A stretch of DNA of 64,000 nt from Mariniphaga sp964559175. Lineage in GTDB: Bacteria > Bacteroidota > Bacteroidia > Bacteroidales > Prolixibacteraceae. Shown piece by piece: positions 44,114 to 53,626 of the stretch. Position 1 is the stretch's first letter, and every line of letters begins with the position of its first letter. Both the position numbers and the translations under genes were made by a program. The stretch lies in the NCBI GenBank assembly GCA_964559175.1, contig CAZLGT010000013.1:1-64000 (forward strand), in the 5' to 3' direction. A model generated the notes under the pieces. The model saw nothing but the letters and a program-made list of their open reading frames with translations. It was not told the DNA's origin and ran no database searches.

Positions 44114-46062
44114 TACCAGTTCTTTTTTAATTTCCAGTTTTCCAGTTCTTCGTGTTCTCGCTCCCAACTTTCAAGCGTTTGACTCAGTTTTTCTTTCAGC
44201 TTATCATACTTTACAAAAACATCGGTATCGTCAATTGCCTCTGTGCCCGACATCATCTTATCCATTTCCGTAATTTTATTCTCCAGGGTTTCTATTTCTT
44301 CCTCAGTTGCAGAAACTTTTTTTTCAAACTTGGCAATATTCCTGTTTATTTCCTTTTTTTCATCGAAACTGATACCTGAAGAATGACCCCCTGCTTTTTT
44401 ACTGATGCTTTTCAGGTTTCGGCTTTGAGCTGATACCTCAAGCTCCTTTAAAGTTTCCATTTTTTTTCGCTGAAGAAAATCGTATATACCTCCCAGGTGC
44501 TGTTTTATTTTTTTATCCCTGAATTCGTAAACACAATTCACAAGTCCGTCAAGAAATTCCCTGTCGTGAGAAACTACAATAACAGTTCCTGAAAAATGAA
44601 TTAGAGCCTCTTTCAGAATTTCTTTCGACTGGATATCGAGGTGATTGGTAGGCTCGTCCAAAACGAGAAGGTTTACCGGTTCCAGCATCAGCCGAATCAT
44701 GGCCAGTCTCGATTTTTCGCCGCCGCTGAGCACTCTTACTTTTTTATCCACATCCTCTCCCGAAAAAAGAAAAGCTCCCAAAATATCGCGAATTTTGGTA
44801 CGTATTTCGCCGGTTGCTATTTCATCAATGGTTTCAAAAACAGTCAGCTCCTCATTCAGCAGTTGCGCCTGGTTCTGGGCAAAATAGCCAACTTTCACAT
44901 TGTGCCCTAAAGCCACCAGTCCATCGTGCTCAATTTGCTTCAGAATAATTTTCACCAATGTTGTCTTTCCTTCACCATTCCGACCAACAAATGCAACCTT
45001 CTCCCCGCTTTCCACAGTCAAATCAAGGTTGTGCAACACCAGGAGATCACCGTAACTTTTGCTAACATTTTTTGCCTCAACTACTACTCTGCCCGACCGG
45101 GGTGCAGGTGGAAACTTCATGTTCAGCTTTGCATTATCCACTTCTTCAACCTCAATACGGTCCAGTTTTTCGAGTTGTTTAATCCTCGATTGAACCTGCA
45201 CAGCTTTTGTGGCCTTATACCGAAACCTTTCGATGAATTTTTCTGTATCATCAATCATTTTTTGCTGATTTCTGAATGCGGCCATCTGGACTTCACGCTG
45301 TTCCTTTTTCCATTTTACAAAAGCCGAATAGTTCATTTTCTGGTCAGTAATTCTCCCCAGCGAAATTTCGATTGTCCGGTTGCAAACCGTATCCAGAAAA
45401 GCCTTATCGTGCGACACCAGTACAACTGAACCCTTATAGTTTTTCAAAAAATTCTCGATCCACTGAATCGACTCAATATCAAGATGATTGGTAGGCTCAT
45501 CGAGAAGAATAATTTGGGGCTTTTGCAACAACAACTTAGCCAGTTCAATACGCATCCTCCAGCCCCCGCTAAATTCAGAAGTTGGCCGGTCGAAATCGGT
45601 TCGTTCAAACCCAAGTCCGAGCAGTGTCTGTTCCATTTCCCCATGATAAGAATCGCCTCCAAGCATGGAATATCTCTCGTTCAGGTACGATATCTGATTC
45701 AGCTTGTTCAGGTAATTCTCCGAATGATAATCTGTGAATGTGGCTATGTCGTGGTTCAATTGACCAATTCTCTTCTCAATTCCAAGAATTTCCTCAAAAG
45801 CAAGCAGGGTTTCACCAAGCAGGGTTTTGGTATCTTTCACCTTCATTTCCTGCGGAAGATACCCGATGGTGGTTCCTTTGGGAATGTTTACCGCCCCCTC
45901 TGAAGGCTGCATTAACCCGGCAATAAGTCTGAGAATTGTTGTTTTTCCAGCGCCGTTTTTCCCGATTAACCCGATGCGATCATCAGGCAAGATGAGAAAA
46001 CTGGTTTCTTTTAATAAATCAAACCCGCCAAATCTAACCTGTATATTTTCTAATGAAATCAT
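44113..46062 (-). CDS. ABC-F family ATPase (ribosome-acting)
   Basis: A 649-aa protein with two ATPase domains and no membrane segment. The first has Walker A GKNGAGKTTI and signature FSGGWRMR; the second has GRNGEGKTTL and LSGGEKSR. Walker B DEPTNHLD occurs in both, joined by an ABC-F linker rich in Lys/Arg (about residues 240-310). A C-terminal coiled coil (EIETLENKITEMDKMM) resembles Uup. ABC-F proteins act on the ribosomal E site as translation or antibiotic-protection factors. A hairpin/terminator leader upstream may regulate it. Confidence 0.93.
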   Translation of the reverse strand: MISLENIQVRFGGFDLLKETSFLILPDDRIGLIGKNGAGKTTILRLIAGLMQPSEGAVNIPKGTTIGYLPQEMKVKDTKTLLGETLLAFEEILGIEKRIGQLNHDIATFTDYHSENYLNKLNQISYLNERYSMLGGDSYHGEMEQTLLGLGFERTDFDRPTSEFSGGWRMRIELAKLLLQKPQIILLDEPTNHLDIESIQWIENFLKNYKGSVVLVSHDKAFLDTVCNRTIEISLGRITDQKMNYSAFVKWKKEQREVQMAAFRNQQKMIDDTEKFIERFRYKATKAVQVQSRIKQLEKLDRIEVEEVDNAKLNMKFPPAPRSGRVVVEAKNVSKSYGDLLVLHNLDLTVESGEKVAFVGRNGEGKTTLVKIILKQIEHDGLVALGHNVKVGYFAQNQAQLLNEELTVFETIDEIATGEIRTKIRDILGAFLFSGEDVDKKVRVLSGGEKSRLAMIRLMLEPVNLLVLDEPTNHLDIQSKEILKEALIHFSGTVIVVSHDREFLDGLVNCVYEFRDKKIKQHLGGIYDFLQRKKMETLKELEVSAQSRNLKSISKKAGGHSSGISFDEKKEINRNIAKFEKKVSATEEEIETLENKITEMDKMMSGTEAIDDTDVFVKYDKLKEKLSQTLESWEREHEELENWKLKKNW

Positions 46063-46116
46063 TTTTCGATTAAAATGAGGCCAAAGATAATGATTTAGCT
46101 GTGTGAAAAAAAAGGC

Positions 46117-46138
46117 AAAAAAAATACCCTTACGGGTA
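46117..46138 (-). terminator. intrinsic terminator upstream of the ABC-F gene
   Basis: On the minus strand TACCC-GTAA-GGGTA forms a tight hairpin with a GNRA loop, followed by eight T. It lies 55 bases before the ABC-F start and in the same direction, so it either ends a small RNA or acts as an attenuator. Confidence 0.8.
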
Positions 46139-46278
46139 AAAAAGGAAGGGGAAAGCTATGGACGCTTTTTGAAGATGATTGATGATTTACAAACCCCTAA
46201 ACACAAAACCAATCATAAATACAGAAGATGCTTTCCCCTTTTTAAGTTTTATTTCTGAAAATAAAACCAACCATTAAA
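46117..46278 (-). ncRNA. candidate structured leader or small RNA
   Basis: About 160 nt between a TATATTTG box and the intrinsic terminator. An 11-bp pair AAGGGGAAAGC (46240-46230 on the minus strand) and GCTTTCCCCTT (46156-46146) would close an outer helix around about 73 nt, followed directly by the terminator hairpin. The 396-nt gap between the ABC-F and rlmD-type genes otherwise holds no gene. I recognise no known RNA family. Confidence 0.5.
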
Positions 46279-46284
46279 TCAAAA

Positions 46285-46292
46285 CAAATATA
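46285..46292 (-). promoter_or_regulatory. -7 box TATATTTG for the ABC-F leader
   Basis: An exact TAnnTTTG match on the minus strand, 223 bases before the ABC-F start. No good -33 box is seen. Confidence 0.45.
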
Positions 46293-46440
46293 CGTAAAAA
46301 GAATACGATTATAAAAGTATATTCTTCAGAAAAAGCAGCATTTTAATCGAAAAACTAATATTTTTCCCAAAATGGGAAAACTTGTACCTATTTGGGAATC
46401 AAAAAGATTGGCAAATTTCGCCGCTATTGCCCATAAACAC

Positions 46441-46448
46441 TATATTTG
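46441..46448 (+). promoter_or_regulatory. -7 box TATATTTG of the rRNA methyltransferase gene
   Basis: An exact TAnnTTTG box 11 bases before the GTG at 46459. It lies inside the longer open frame beginning at 46372 and indicates a nearly leaderless transcript starting at the GTG. Confidence 0.6.
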
Positions 46449-46458
46449 CAGAAAAAAA

Positions 46459-47886
46459 GTGGGAAGAAACAAGAAAAAGCCGTTACACAAAAATGTCAGA
46501 ATTGAAGACATTGGTTCAGAAGGAAAAGCAATTGCGAGGGTGGGCGAAATGGTTGTGTTTACCAAAATGGCCGCTCCGGGCGATATAGTGGACTTACAGG
46601 TTATCAGGAAACGAAAAAAATACCAGGAAGCTGTTGTTACTAAATTTCATGAATTTTCAAAAGAGCGGGTACTGCCGTTTTGTAATCACTTCGGAATATG
46701 CGGAGGATGCAAGTGGCAGTTTTTACCTTACAAAAGTCAACTTGCATACAAACAAAAGCAGGTAGAAGACCAGTTAAAAAGAATAGGTGGAATTGACATT
46801 CCAACTGTTGAACCTATATTAGGCTCGGCAAACGACACATTTTACCGCAACAAACTCGAGTTTACTTTTTCCGACAAAAAATGGCTCACAACGGAAGAAA
46901 TTGAGTCTGGCGATGAAATCCAGAACCTGAATGCTCTCGGATTTCACGTGCCCGGAATGTTCGACAAGGTTATAAACATTGAAAAGTGCTGGCTACAGCC
47001 TACCCCGTCAAACGAAATAAGAAATTTCATTTACCGGTATGCCATAGATAATAATCTTCAGTTTTTTAACCTTAAAAACCAGATCGGATTTCTTAGAACA
47101 CTGATTATCAGAACCACTTCTGTAGGTGAAACAATGGTTATCCTTTCATTTTTTCAAGAAGAAAAACAAAAGCAAACAGAATTGTTAAATGCACTCAAAA
47201 ACCGCTTCCCCGAAATCACATCATTAATGTACGTGATAAATCCAAAAGGAAACGATACAATCCACGACCTCAGCATTGAACTTTTTTACGGCCGTGACCA
47301 TATTTTTGAAAAAACGGAAGACCTGAAATTTAAGATCGGTCCAAAAAGTTTCTACCAAACCAATTCCAGACAGGCGCAAAAATTGTATGAAGTGGTTCGC
47401 AACTTTGCAGGACTTACAGGAACTGAAACGGTATTCGATTTATATACGGGAACAGGCACAATTGCCAACTTTGTGGCCCGCAATGCAAAAAAAATAGTTG
47501 GGATTGAATATGTACCGGAAGCCATTGCCGATGCCAAAGAGAATTCGGCACTGAATAACATTTCCAATACCGAATTTTTTGCCGGCGACACAAAAGATGT
47601 GTTAACCAAAGATTTTTTCAAAAACCATAACAGGCCCGAAGTAGTAATAACCGATCCGCCAAGAGCCGGGATGCATGCCGATGTGGTAAAAACGTTACTC
47701 GAATTAAAACCTGAAAGAATAATTTATGTAAGTTGCAATCCGGCAACCCAGGCCAGAGATTTATCTCTATTGAAAGAATCATACAAAGTTACTAAAATAC
47801 AGCCTGTTGATATGTTTCCCCACACCCACCATGTTGAAAATGTAGTCTTACTTGAAAATGGGAAAAATAATAATTCAGGTATCTAA
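46459..47886 (+). CDS. rlmD: 23S rRNA (uracil-C5)-methyltransferase, RlmD/RumA type
   Basis: A 475-aa protein from the GTG at 46459. A TRAM domain (EDIGSEGKAIARVGEMVVFTKMAAPGD) is followed by a 4Fe-4S site (CNHFGICGGCKWQ, with a Cys in the preceding or following segment). The methyltransferase domain has YTGTGTIANF, TDPPRAGM and the catalytic Cys in YVSCNPATQARD. It methylates U1939 or U747 in E. coli relatives; which one is not certain. The frame is open to 46372, but the promoter box at 46441 and the TRAM start favour the GTG. Confidence 0.92.
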   Translation: MGRNKKKPLHKNVRIEDIGSEGKAIARVGEMVVFTKMAAPGDIVDLQVIRKRKKYQEAVVTKFHEFSKERVLPFCNHFGICGGCKWQFLPYKSQLAYKQKQVEDQLKRIGGIDIPTVEPILGSANDTFYRNKLEFTFSDKKWLTTEEIESGDEIQNLNALGFHVPGMFDKVINIEKCWLQPTPSNEIRNFIYRYAIDNNLQFFNLKNQIGFLRTLIIRTTSVGETMVILSFFQEEKQKQTELLNALKNRFPEITSLMYVINPKGNDTIHDLSIELFYGRDHIFEKTEDLKFKIGPKSFYQTNSRQAQKLYEVVRNFAGLTGTETVFDLYTGTGTIANFVARNAKKIVGIEYVPEAIADAKENSALNNISNTEFFAGDTKDVLTKDFFKNHNRPEVVITDPPRAGMHADVVKTLLELKPERIIYVSCNPATQARDLSLLKESYKVTKIQPVDMFPHTHHVENVVLLENGKNNNSGI

Positions 47887-48031
47887 ACAGATAAATCATA
47901 AACACTTACTCGGATAAATTGTTACAACTATCAATTTGTAATTTTTGTTTAGGAAAAAAATGCAAACAAATTGAGACAAATTGACTCAATTTTTGTATAT
48001 TGTACCTTCAAAATCTTTAAATATCGGGAAA

Positions 48032-49585
48032 ATGAAAAGAACACTACTTATTTTATTGATGGGCATCATTCCGTTTGGCTTAATGGCCCAGTTAAATCAG
48101 AACTTTCCGGAAAACGTAACCCTGCGGGTTGAGAAAACCGGAATCAATACCCAGGCCAGCGACTTCGGGCCTGCGTTTGTTGAAAATGAACTATGGTTCT
48201 CAGCCTTTACGGCTGAAGAAATTTCAAGGCTGAATCAGGGGAAATCCAACGATGTTTTTTACAACCTTTTTGCATCGCCGGTTGACGAAAAAGGAAACCT
48301 CAGGGGCGGAAAAAACATGAAACTGCAGGAAATCAGTGCAGGATATCATGCCGGACCGGTTTCGTGGTGCGAGGCCACAAACGAACTTTTTGTTACGCTG
48401 AGCAACTACGAAAACCCGGAAATTAAGAATGTAGTCTTTCAGAAAGCAAACATTCCGCTGAAAATCATCATTCTGAAAAAGTCGGGCAGCAACTGGGTAC
48501 AGGCAGGGGAGCTGCCATTCAACAGTTCTTCCTATTCTGTAGGTCACCCTGCCATTTCGGTTACCGGCGATACATTGATTTTCGCTTCCAATATTCCGGG
48601 GAAAGGCCTGGGAGGAACCGACCTTTACATGACGGTAAGAAAAAACGGCAGTTGGGGCGAAATGGTCAACCTCGGCGATAAAATAAACACCCCGGGAGAA
48701 GACATGTTCCCATACCTGCACAAAGGAAAAATGCTTTTCTATGCCTCCAGCGCAAAATCCGGCGGGCAGGGAAAATTCGATATTTATTATTCCGGGTTAA
48801 CCGCCGGAGGGTTTGACACTCCAGAGCCCCTCACAGCCTTAAACACTGCTGAAGACGATTTCGGACTGGTCATCCATCCCGATGAGGAAGTGGGGTACTT
48901 TGTTTCGCGAAAAGCAGGTGGCGAAGGCGACGACGATATTTATAAGGTACTGTTTGAAGTGGAAGGGGAATACGATTTGGAATTGCTGGTACGCGACACA
49001 AAATCACATGAGCCCCTGGCTAACGTCAGAGTTAATTTCAACGACAACCAAACCCAATACACCGACAACAACGGATTAATTAAAAGAGGGCTTGAAAAAG
49101 CAACCGACTATACTGCCACTTCAGCGCATGATGGTTATATGAATGAATCGATTACTTTCACAACCAGAAATATACCTTTTGGAACTCTTAAAGAGATTAT
49201 TCAAATTGAAAAAGTGGAGGTAGGACAGAAATTTGTGATGGAAAATATCTACTACGATTTTGACAAATGGGATATCCTTCCTGAATCGGAAATTGAACTG
49301 GATAAGCTGGTGAAAGTAATGAAAGATAATCCTTCGTGGAAAGTAGAGCTGGGTTCACATACCGACAGCAGGGGAACTCATGCCTACAACGAAGTGCTCA
49401 GCCAGAAAAGGTCAGATTCTGCTGTTAATTATATTGTTTCAAAAGGAATTCCAAGAGACCGCATCACTGCCAAAGGATATGGAGAAACACAATTGGTAAA
49501 TGAATGCGCAGATGGTGTTTCCTGTACAGAAGAACAACACCGGAAAAACAGAAGAACAGAGTTTACAATATTGGGAATGGATTGA
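48032..49585 (+). CDS. OmpA-family outer membrane protein with PD40 repeats
   Basis: A 517-aa exported protein (ATG at 48032; signal peptide ends LMAQ). WD40-like PD40 segments (PAISVTGDTLIFASNIPGKGLGG, GQGKFDIYYSG) make a propeller over about residues 40-330. A carboxypeptidase-regulatory/Cna-like strand domain follows (DLELLVRDTKSHEPLANVRV). The C-terminal OmpA domain binds peptidoglycan (YYDFDKWDILPESEIELDKL, GSHTDSRGTHAYNEVLSQKRS). This architecture is common in Bacteroidota, often with type IX secretion or gliding loci, none of which is present here. Confidence 0.93.
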   Translation: MKRTLLILLMGIIPFGLMAQLNQNFPENVTLRVEKTGINTQASDFGPAFVENELWFSAFTAEEISRLNQGKSNDVFYNLFASPVDEKGNLRGGKNMKLQEISAGYHAGPVSWCEATNELFVTLSNYENPEIKNVVFQKANIPLKIIILKKSGSNWVQAGELPFNSSSYSVGHPAISVTGDTLIFASNIPGKGLGGTDLYMTVRKNGSWGEMVNLGDKINTPGEDMFPYLHKGKMLFYASSAKSGGQGKFDIYYSGLTAGGFDTPEPLTALNTAEDDFGLVIHPDEEVGYFVSRKAGGEGDDDIYKVLFEVEGEYDLELLVRDTKSHEPLANVRVNFNDNQTQYTDNNGLIKRGLEKATDYTATSAHDGYMNESITFTTRNIPFGTLKEIIQIEKVEVGQKFVMENIYYDFDKWDILPESEIELDKLVKVMKDNPSWKVELGSHTDSRGTHAYNEVLSQKRSDSAVNYIVSKGIPRDRITAKGYGETQLVNECADGVSCTEEQHRKNRRTEFTILGMD

Positions 49586-49606
49586 ACACCTTAAAAAATC
49601 GAATGC

Positions 49607-49642
49607 AAAAAGTGGCGGCCTTTGGGGTCGCCACTTTTTTTT
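49607..49642. terminator. strong bidirectional terminator
   Basis: AAAAAGTGGCG pairs with CGCCACTTTTT around an 11-nt loop, with an eight-T run on the plus strand and an A-run before it. It serves the OmpA gene and the convergent acyl-CoA dehydrogenase operon. Confidence 0.9.
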
Positions 49643-49663
49643 GATGCACAATAATTCTAATTT

Positions 49664-51373
49664 CTACAATTCAAACTTATAATTTCCGATGTCGCTTAAT
49701 TCAGAAACCCGGATGTATTCTGCATTTGCTTTCACCTGAGATTTGGCAAATGTGATGTAATTTTTTGCCGAACGCAGGAACGACTCTTCGCGGTTTGCAT
49801 CGAGCAACAGCAAATAGCTCATAATAATGTGCCCGGCCATTTCAACCAAACGGCGGGCATGAAAATCGATGAATTCGTTATCATCAGTGCCAACAACTTT
49901 TTTCACCGACTGCTCGTATTCGTCAGTTAAAATAATCAGCGACCGTTTCAGGTATTCCAGTTGCGGAGAAATCTTCTGAGCCTCGTAATACCGGATTCTG
50001 TTGAGAAACCCACCCGTTGTAACACCCCTGATGGCGGCCACAACCTGCAACTGGGTTGTTCCTTCATAAATGGAAGTGATTCGGGCATCGCGGTAAATGC
50101 GTTCCACCGGATAATCTTTCATAAAACCTGAACCTCCGTGAATCTGAACGGCATCGTAAGCCAACTGGTTGCTGTATTCACTTGACATTCCTTTCACAAG
50201 CGGAGTGAAGATATCGGCCAGCCGCTGGTAATGTTTCATTTCGTCGCGTTCTTCTTTTTCCAAAGTACGCTCTTCTGAAATATGTTGATACGTTTTGTAC
50301 ATATCCACAAACCGGGCGGTTTCATAAAGCAAAGTCCGGGAAGCATCCAGTTTGGCCTTCATTGTAGAAAGCATTTCAAAGACTGCCGGAAAGCGAATGA
50401 TGGATTTCCCAAACTGCATGCGCTCTTTGGCGTACTCCAGCGCTTCGCGGTAAGCGGCTTCGCTAATTCCAACCGACTGGGCAGCAATTCCCAGACGTGC
50501 TCCGTTCATCAGCGCCATCACATATTTAATCAGACCAAGTTTTCTGGAACCAACCAATTCAGCCGGAGCATCTTTGAAAACCAGCTCACAGGTAGGCGAA
50601 CCGATGATGCCCATTTTGTGCTCGATGCGCCGAACGGTTACACCTCCTTGCTGTTTGTCGTAAATAAACATGGAAAGCCCCCGGCCGTCTTTGGTACCCG
50701 GTTCCGAACGTGCCAACACCAGGGAAATATCACCGTCTCCGTTGGTAATAAAGCGTTTCACGCCGTTAAGCAGCCATACATTTTTCTTTTCGTCCCAGGT
50801 GGCTTTAAGCTGAACAGCCTGCAAATCGGAGCCGGCATCGGGTTCGGTTAAATCCATGGCCATTGTATCGCCTTTGCACACGCGCGGCAGGTATTTCTCC
50901 TTTTGCTCCTCCGAGGCGAATTCGTTAATGGTTTCGGCGCAATCCTGCAAGCCCCATATATTCACAAAACCGGCATCGGCACGCGAAACTATGTCGGCAG
51001 CCATAATGTACGGGACAATCGGAAAATTCAGTCCTTCGTATTTATATGGAAGCGACATGCCCATCAATCCGGCCTGGTTCAAGGCTTTCAGATTTTCGCT
51101 GGTTCCGGTGGCATAAACTACATGTCCATCCACCACCTGCGGGCCTTCAGCATCTATTCCTTCGGCATTGGGCGCAATAATGTCACCACAAACTTCGCCA
51201 ACAATTTCGAGTACGCGTTCGTAGTTGTCCATTGCATCTTCGTGGTCGAGCGGTGCAAACTGAAATTCATCCTTAAACGAAAAATTCCGTTCTTTCATCC
51301 GAACGATTTCCTCCATTAACGGATGGTTCAAATGAAATTTCAATTCGCTGTTATCTGTATAAAAATTTGCCAT
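49664..51373 (-). CDS. acyl-CoA dehydrogenase with C-terminal extension
   Basis: A 569-aa flavoprotein, longer than the 380-aa classical enzymes. The core has AMDLTEPDAGSDLQAVQLKA (FAD-binding), ITNGDGDISLVLARSE and the catalytic Glu in ITSIYEGTTQLQ. About 130 residues of helical extension follow, as in other Bacteroidota members of this long type. The fatty acyl or branched substrate is unknown. It is the third gene of an operon with etfB and etfA, which take its electrons. Confidence 0.93.
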   Translation of the reverse strand: MANFYTDNSELKFHLNHPLMEEIVRMKERNFSFKDEFQFAPLDHEDAMDNYERVLEIVGEVCGDIIAPNAEGIDAEGPQVVDGHVVYATGTSENLKALNQAGLMGMSLPYKYEGLNFPIVPYIMAADIVSRADAGFVNIWGLQDCAETINEFASEEQKEKYLPRVCKGDTMAMDLTEPDAGSDLQAVQLKATWDEKKNVWLLNGVKRFITNGDGDISLVLARSEPGTKDGRGLSMFIYDKQQGGVTVRRIEHKMGIIGSPTCELVFKDAPAELVGSRKLGLIKYVMALMNGARLGIAAQSVGISEAAYREALEYAKERMQFGKSIIRFPAVFEMLSTMKAKLDASRTLLYETARFVDMYKTYQHISEERTLEKEERDEMKHYQRLADIFTPLVKGMSSEYSNQLAYDAVQIHGGSGFMKDYPVERIYRDARITSIYEGTTQLQVVAAIRGVTTGGFLNRIRYYEAQKISPQLEYLKRSLIILTDEYEQSVKKVVGTDDNEFIDFHARRLVEMAGHIIMSYLLLLDANREESFLRSAKNYITFAKSQVKANAEYIRVSELSDIGNYKFEL

Positions 51374-51383
51374 TTTTTCTAAA

Positions 51384-52403
51384 TTATTTCGTGTTCTTTT
51401 TGTAATACTTAATCATTTTGGGAATGATATCGGCAATATCTCCGGTAATTACATAGTCGGCTATGGAATTTATCGGAGCTTCAGGATCGGTATTGATGGC
51501 GATAATCTGGGCCGATTGTTCCATTCCTGCACGGTGCTGAATCTGCCCTGAAATTCCGCAGGCGATGTAAAGTTTAGGCCGAACCGTTAAGCCGGTCTGT
51601 CCAATCTGCCTTTCATGTTCCACATATCCGGCATCGATTGCCGCGCGCGATGCACCCACTTCGCCTCCCAAAACTTCGGCCAGATCATACAACAATTTAA
51701 AATTTTCTTTTGAACCCACGCCATAACCACCTGCCACAATAATGGGCGAACCTTTAATGTTCAGTTTGCTTTTTTCTATGTGCCGCTCGATGATTTCCAC
51801 TACAAAATCGGAATCACTGACATATTTCGACACATCGAGGTTAACCACTTTCCCCTTGTATTTTGGATCGAGAATTTCTTTTTTCATTACCCCTTCGCGA
51901 ACGGTTGCCATTTGCGGGCGGCAATCGGGGTTGATAATTGTGGCAATGATGTTTCCACCAAAAGCCGGACGAATCTGGTACAACAGGTTTTCATATTTTT
52001 TATCCGCCTTTTTATCGAAATGATCTCCTATTTCAAGGCTGGTGCAGTCGGCAGTAAGCCCGCTGTGCAGTGCCGAAGAAACACGCGGACCGAGATCTCG
52101 ACCGATGGAAGAAGCGCCCATCAAAGCAATTTGCGGTTGTTCTTCTTTAAATAAATTTACAACGATGGAAGTATGCGGCAGTGTTTGATAAGGATACAAT
52201 CTTTTATCATCGGCAAGATACAATGTATCAACACCGTAAGGGATGACCTGTTTGGCAACACCTTCGAGTTTGTGCCCAACGGCAATGGCTTCCAGATCGC
52301 ATTTGAGCTGGTTTGCCAGCGCCCGGCCTTTGGTCAGCAGTTCCAGACTCACTTCAGCCACATGGCCGTCTTCAATTTCACAATAAACAAATACGTTATT
52401 CAT
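51384..52403 (-). CDS. etfA: electron transfer flavoprotein alpha subunit
   Basis: A 339-aa protein with the N-terminal ETF domain (IALMGASSIGRDLGPRVSSAL) and C-terminal FAD domain (VGASRAAIDAGYVEHERQIG, GLTVRPKLYIACGISGQIQH). It pairs with EtfB as a heterodimer carrying electrons from the acyl-CoA dehydrogenase. Gaps of 23 and 10 bases to etfB and the dehydrogenase indicate one operon. Confidence 0.96.
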   Translation of the reverse strand: MNNVFVYCEIEDGHVAEVSLELLTKGRALANQLKCDLEAIAVGHKLEGVAKQVIPYGVDTLYLADDKRLYPYQTLPHTSIVVNLFKEEQPQIALMGASSIGRDLGPRVSSALHSGLTADCTSLEIGDHFDKKADKKYENLLYQIRPAFGGNIIATIINPDCRPQMATVREGVMKKEILDPKYKGKVVNLDVSKYVSDSDFVVEIIERHIEKSKLNIKGSPIIVAGGYGVGSKENFKLLYDLAEVLGGEVGASRAAIDAGYVEHERQIGQTGLTVRPKLYIACGISGQIQHRAGMEQSAQIIAINTDPEAPINSIADYVITGDIADIIPKMIKYYKKNTK

Positions 52404-52426
52404 GTTTAATCTTTTTCAAAATAAAA

Positions 52427-53302
52427 CTAACCGATGGTATGACTTTTAATCAAATCAATCATCATATTTTCAATTTCCGCATCAGCACCCGAAATTACTT
52501 TCGAATCTTTCGCCTGAAGTACCACATTTTCAATGGATTTTACTTTGGTTGGCGAACCGGTAAGACCAAGTTGAGAAGCATCGTATTCGATGTCGTTTAC
52601 GGTCCATTCCGGTATATTCAAATCCGGTCTGTCGTTATAAAGTGAAGTGTAATCTTCATTTTCTTTTTGCAATTCGGTAACTGTTTTTGCGCGCTTGTAT
52701 TTCATTAGTAACTTGGCGTTTCTTACCCGGCATTCGGGTGCTGTGCCGTTCACGGTCATTACCAGCGGCAGTTTGCATTTCACCGTTTCAACGCCTCTGT
52801 CGAGGCGACGTTTCAGCACAATGGTATCGTTTTTTAGTTCTATTACCTCTTCCACATAAGTAACCTGAAGCCATCCCAGTTTTTCGGCAACCTGCGGACC
52901 AACCTGCGCGGTATCGCCGTCAATAGCCTGGCGGCCTGCAATAATGAGATCAATTTTTCCCATTTTTTTCAGGGCCTGGCCAAGGGCATAAGATGTAGCC
53001 AGTGTATCGGATCCGGCAAAAGCCCTATCGGTAAGCAAAACGCCGCCATCTGCTCCGCGGAACAATCCTTCGCGGATGATTTCGGCTGCGCGCCCCGGTC
53101 CCATGGTCAGTAATTTTACTGTTGTTCCCGGAAACTGATCTTTGATGCGCAAAGCCTGTTCCAGTGCATTTAAATCTTCCGGATTAAAAATGGCAGGAAG
53201 AACAGCCCTGTTCACTGTCCCGTCAGCTTTCATTGCATCTTTGCCAACATTCCTCGTGTCAGGCACCTGTTTGGCCAAAACAATAATTTTGTAAGCTTTC
53301 AT
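52427..53302 (-). CDS. etfB: electron transfer flavoprotein beta subunit
   Basis: A 291-aa ETF beta subunit starting MKAYKIIVLAKQVPDTRNV. It has the nucleotide-binding segment (RQAIDGDTAQVGPQVAEKLG) and the signature VKRRLDRGVETVKCKLPLVMTV-like strand. It is first in the operon; its leader carries a strong promoter and two hairpins. Whether the pair is confurcating or simple cannot be told here. Confidence 0.96.
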   Translation of the reverse strand: MKAYKIIVLAKQVPDTRNVGKDAMKADGTVNRAVLPAIFNPEDLNALEQALRIKDQFPGTTVKLLTMGPGRAAEIIREGLFRGADGGVLLTDRAFAGSDTLATSYALGQALKKMGKIDLIIAGRQAIDGDTAQVGPQVAEKLGWLQVTYVEEVIELKNDTIVLKRRLDRGVETVKCKLPLVMTVNGTAPECRVRNAKLLMKYKRAKTVTELQKENEDYTSLYNDRPDLNIPEWTVNDIEYDASQLGLTGSPTKVKSIENVVLQAKDSKVISGADAEIENMMIDLIKSHTIG

Positions 53303-53626
53303 CTATAAACTGATTGATTTATTAAAGTTTCTCTTTATCGTATTTCACCTGCAAAAATAGGTGATTCCATAACCTTTTTCCTAAAAAAGGCCTCAAATAT
53401 AAAAATTGAGCACAAAGAAATCAAAACAGAAAAAAAGAAGGGAAGACAAAAAACCAGAGAAAAAAATATCGAAAAACAATGCAAATGAATGCCTTCCGGG
53501 AATAAAAATGCAACCAAACACCTGACCAGAGCAGGATTAAAACAATCAACCACATAATTCCAAAGTTATCAAAAAGGGATTCCTTCTGTGTTTCAATTTA
53601 GAATTGGTTTAATTAATAACTATTCT
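53303..53626. other. 324-nt intergenic region, etfB leader and AT-rich gap
   Basis: The etfB-proximal part holds the promoter and two hairpins, TCACCT/AGGTGA (53345-53364) and CCTTTTT/AAAAAGG (about 53373-53392). The remainder is AT-rich with no gene. A 72-codon frame at 53335-53553 has no family features and runs through the promoter. Confidence 0.6.
53394..53425 (-). promoter_or_regulatory. promoter of the etfB-etfA-dehydrogenase operon (TTTG-N20-TATATTTG)
   Basis: Both boxes match the consensus with ideal spacing on the minus strand. The predicted start is about 85 bases before etfB, which leaves room for the two leader hairpins. Confidence 0.7.

Noticed and set aside
49500..49682. 60-codon plus-strand frame across the OmpA 3' end
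   Set aside because: It overlaps the OmpA gene and the terminator hairpin; a shadow frame.
53335..53553. 72-codon minus-strand reading frame
   Set aside because: It runs across the etfB promoter, has Phe/Ser-rich composition of translated AT-rich spacer and no family features.
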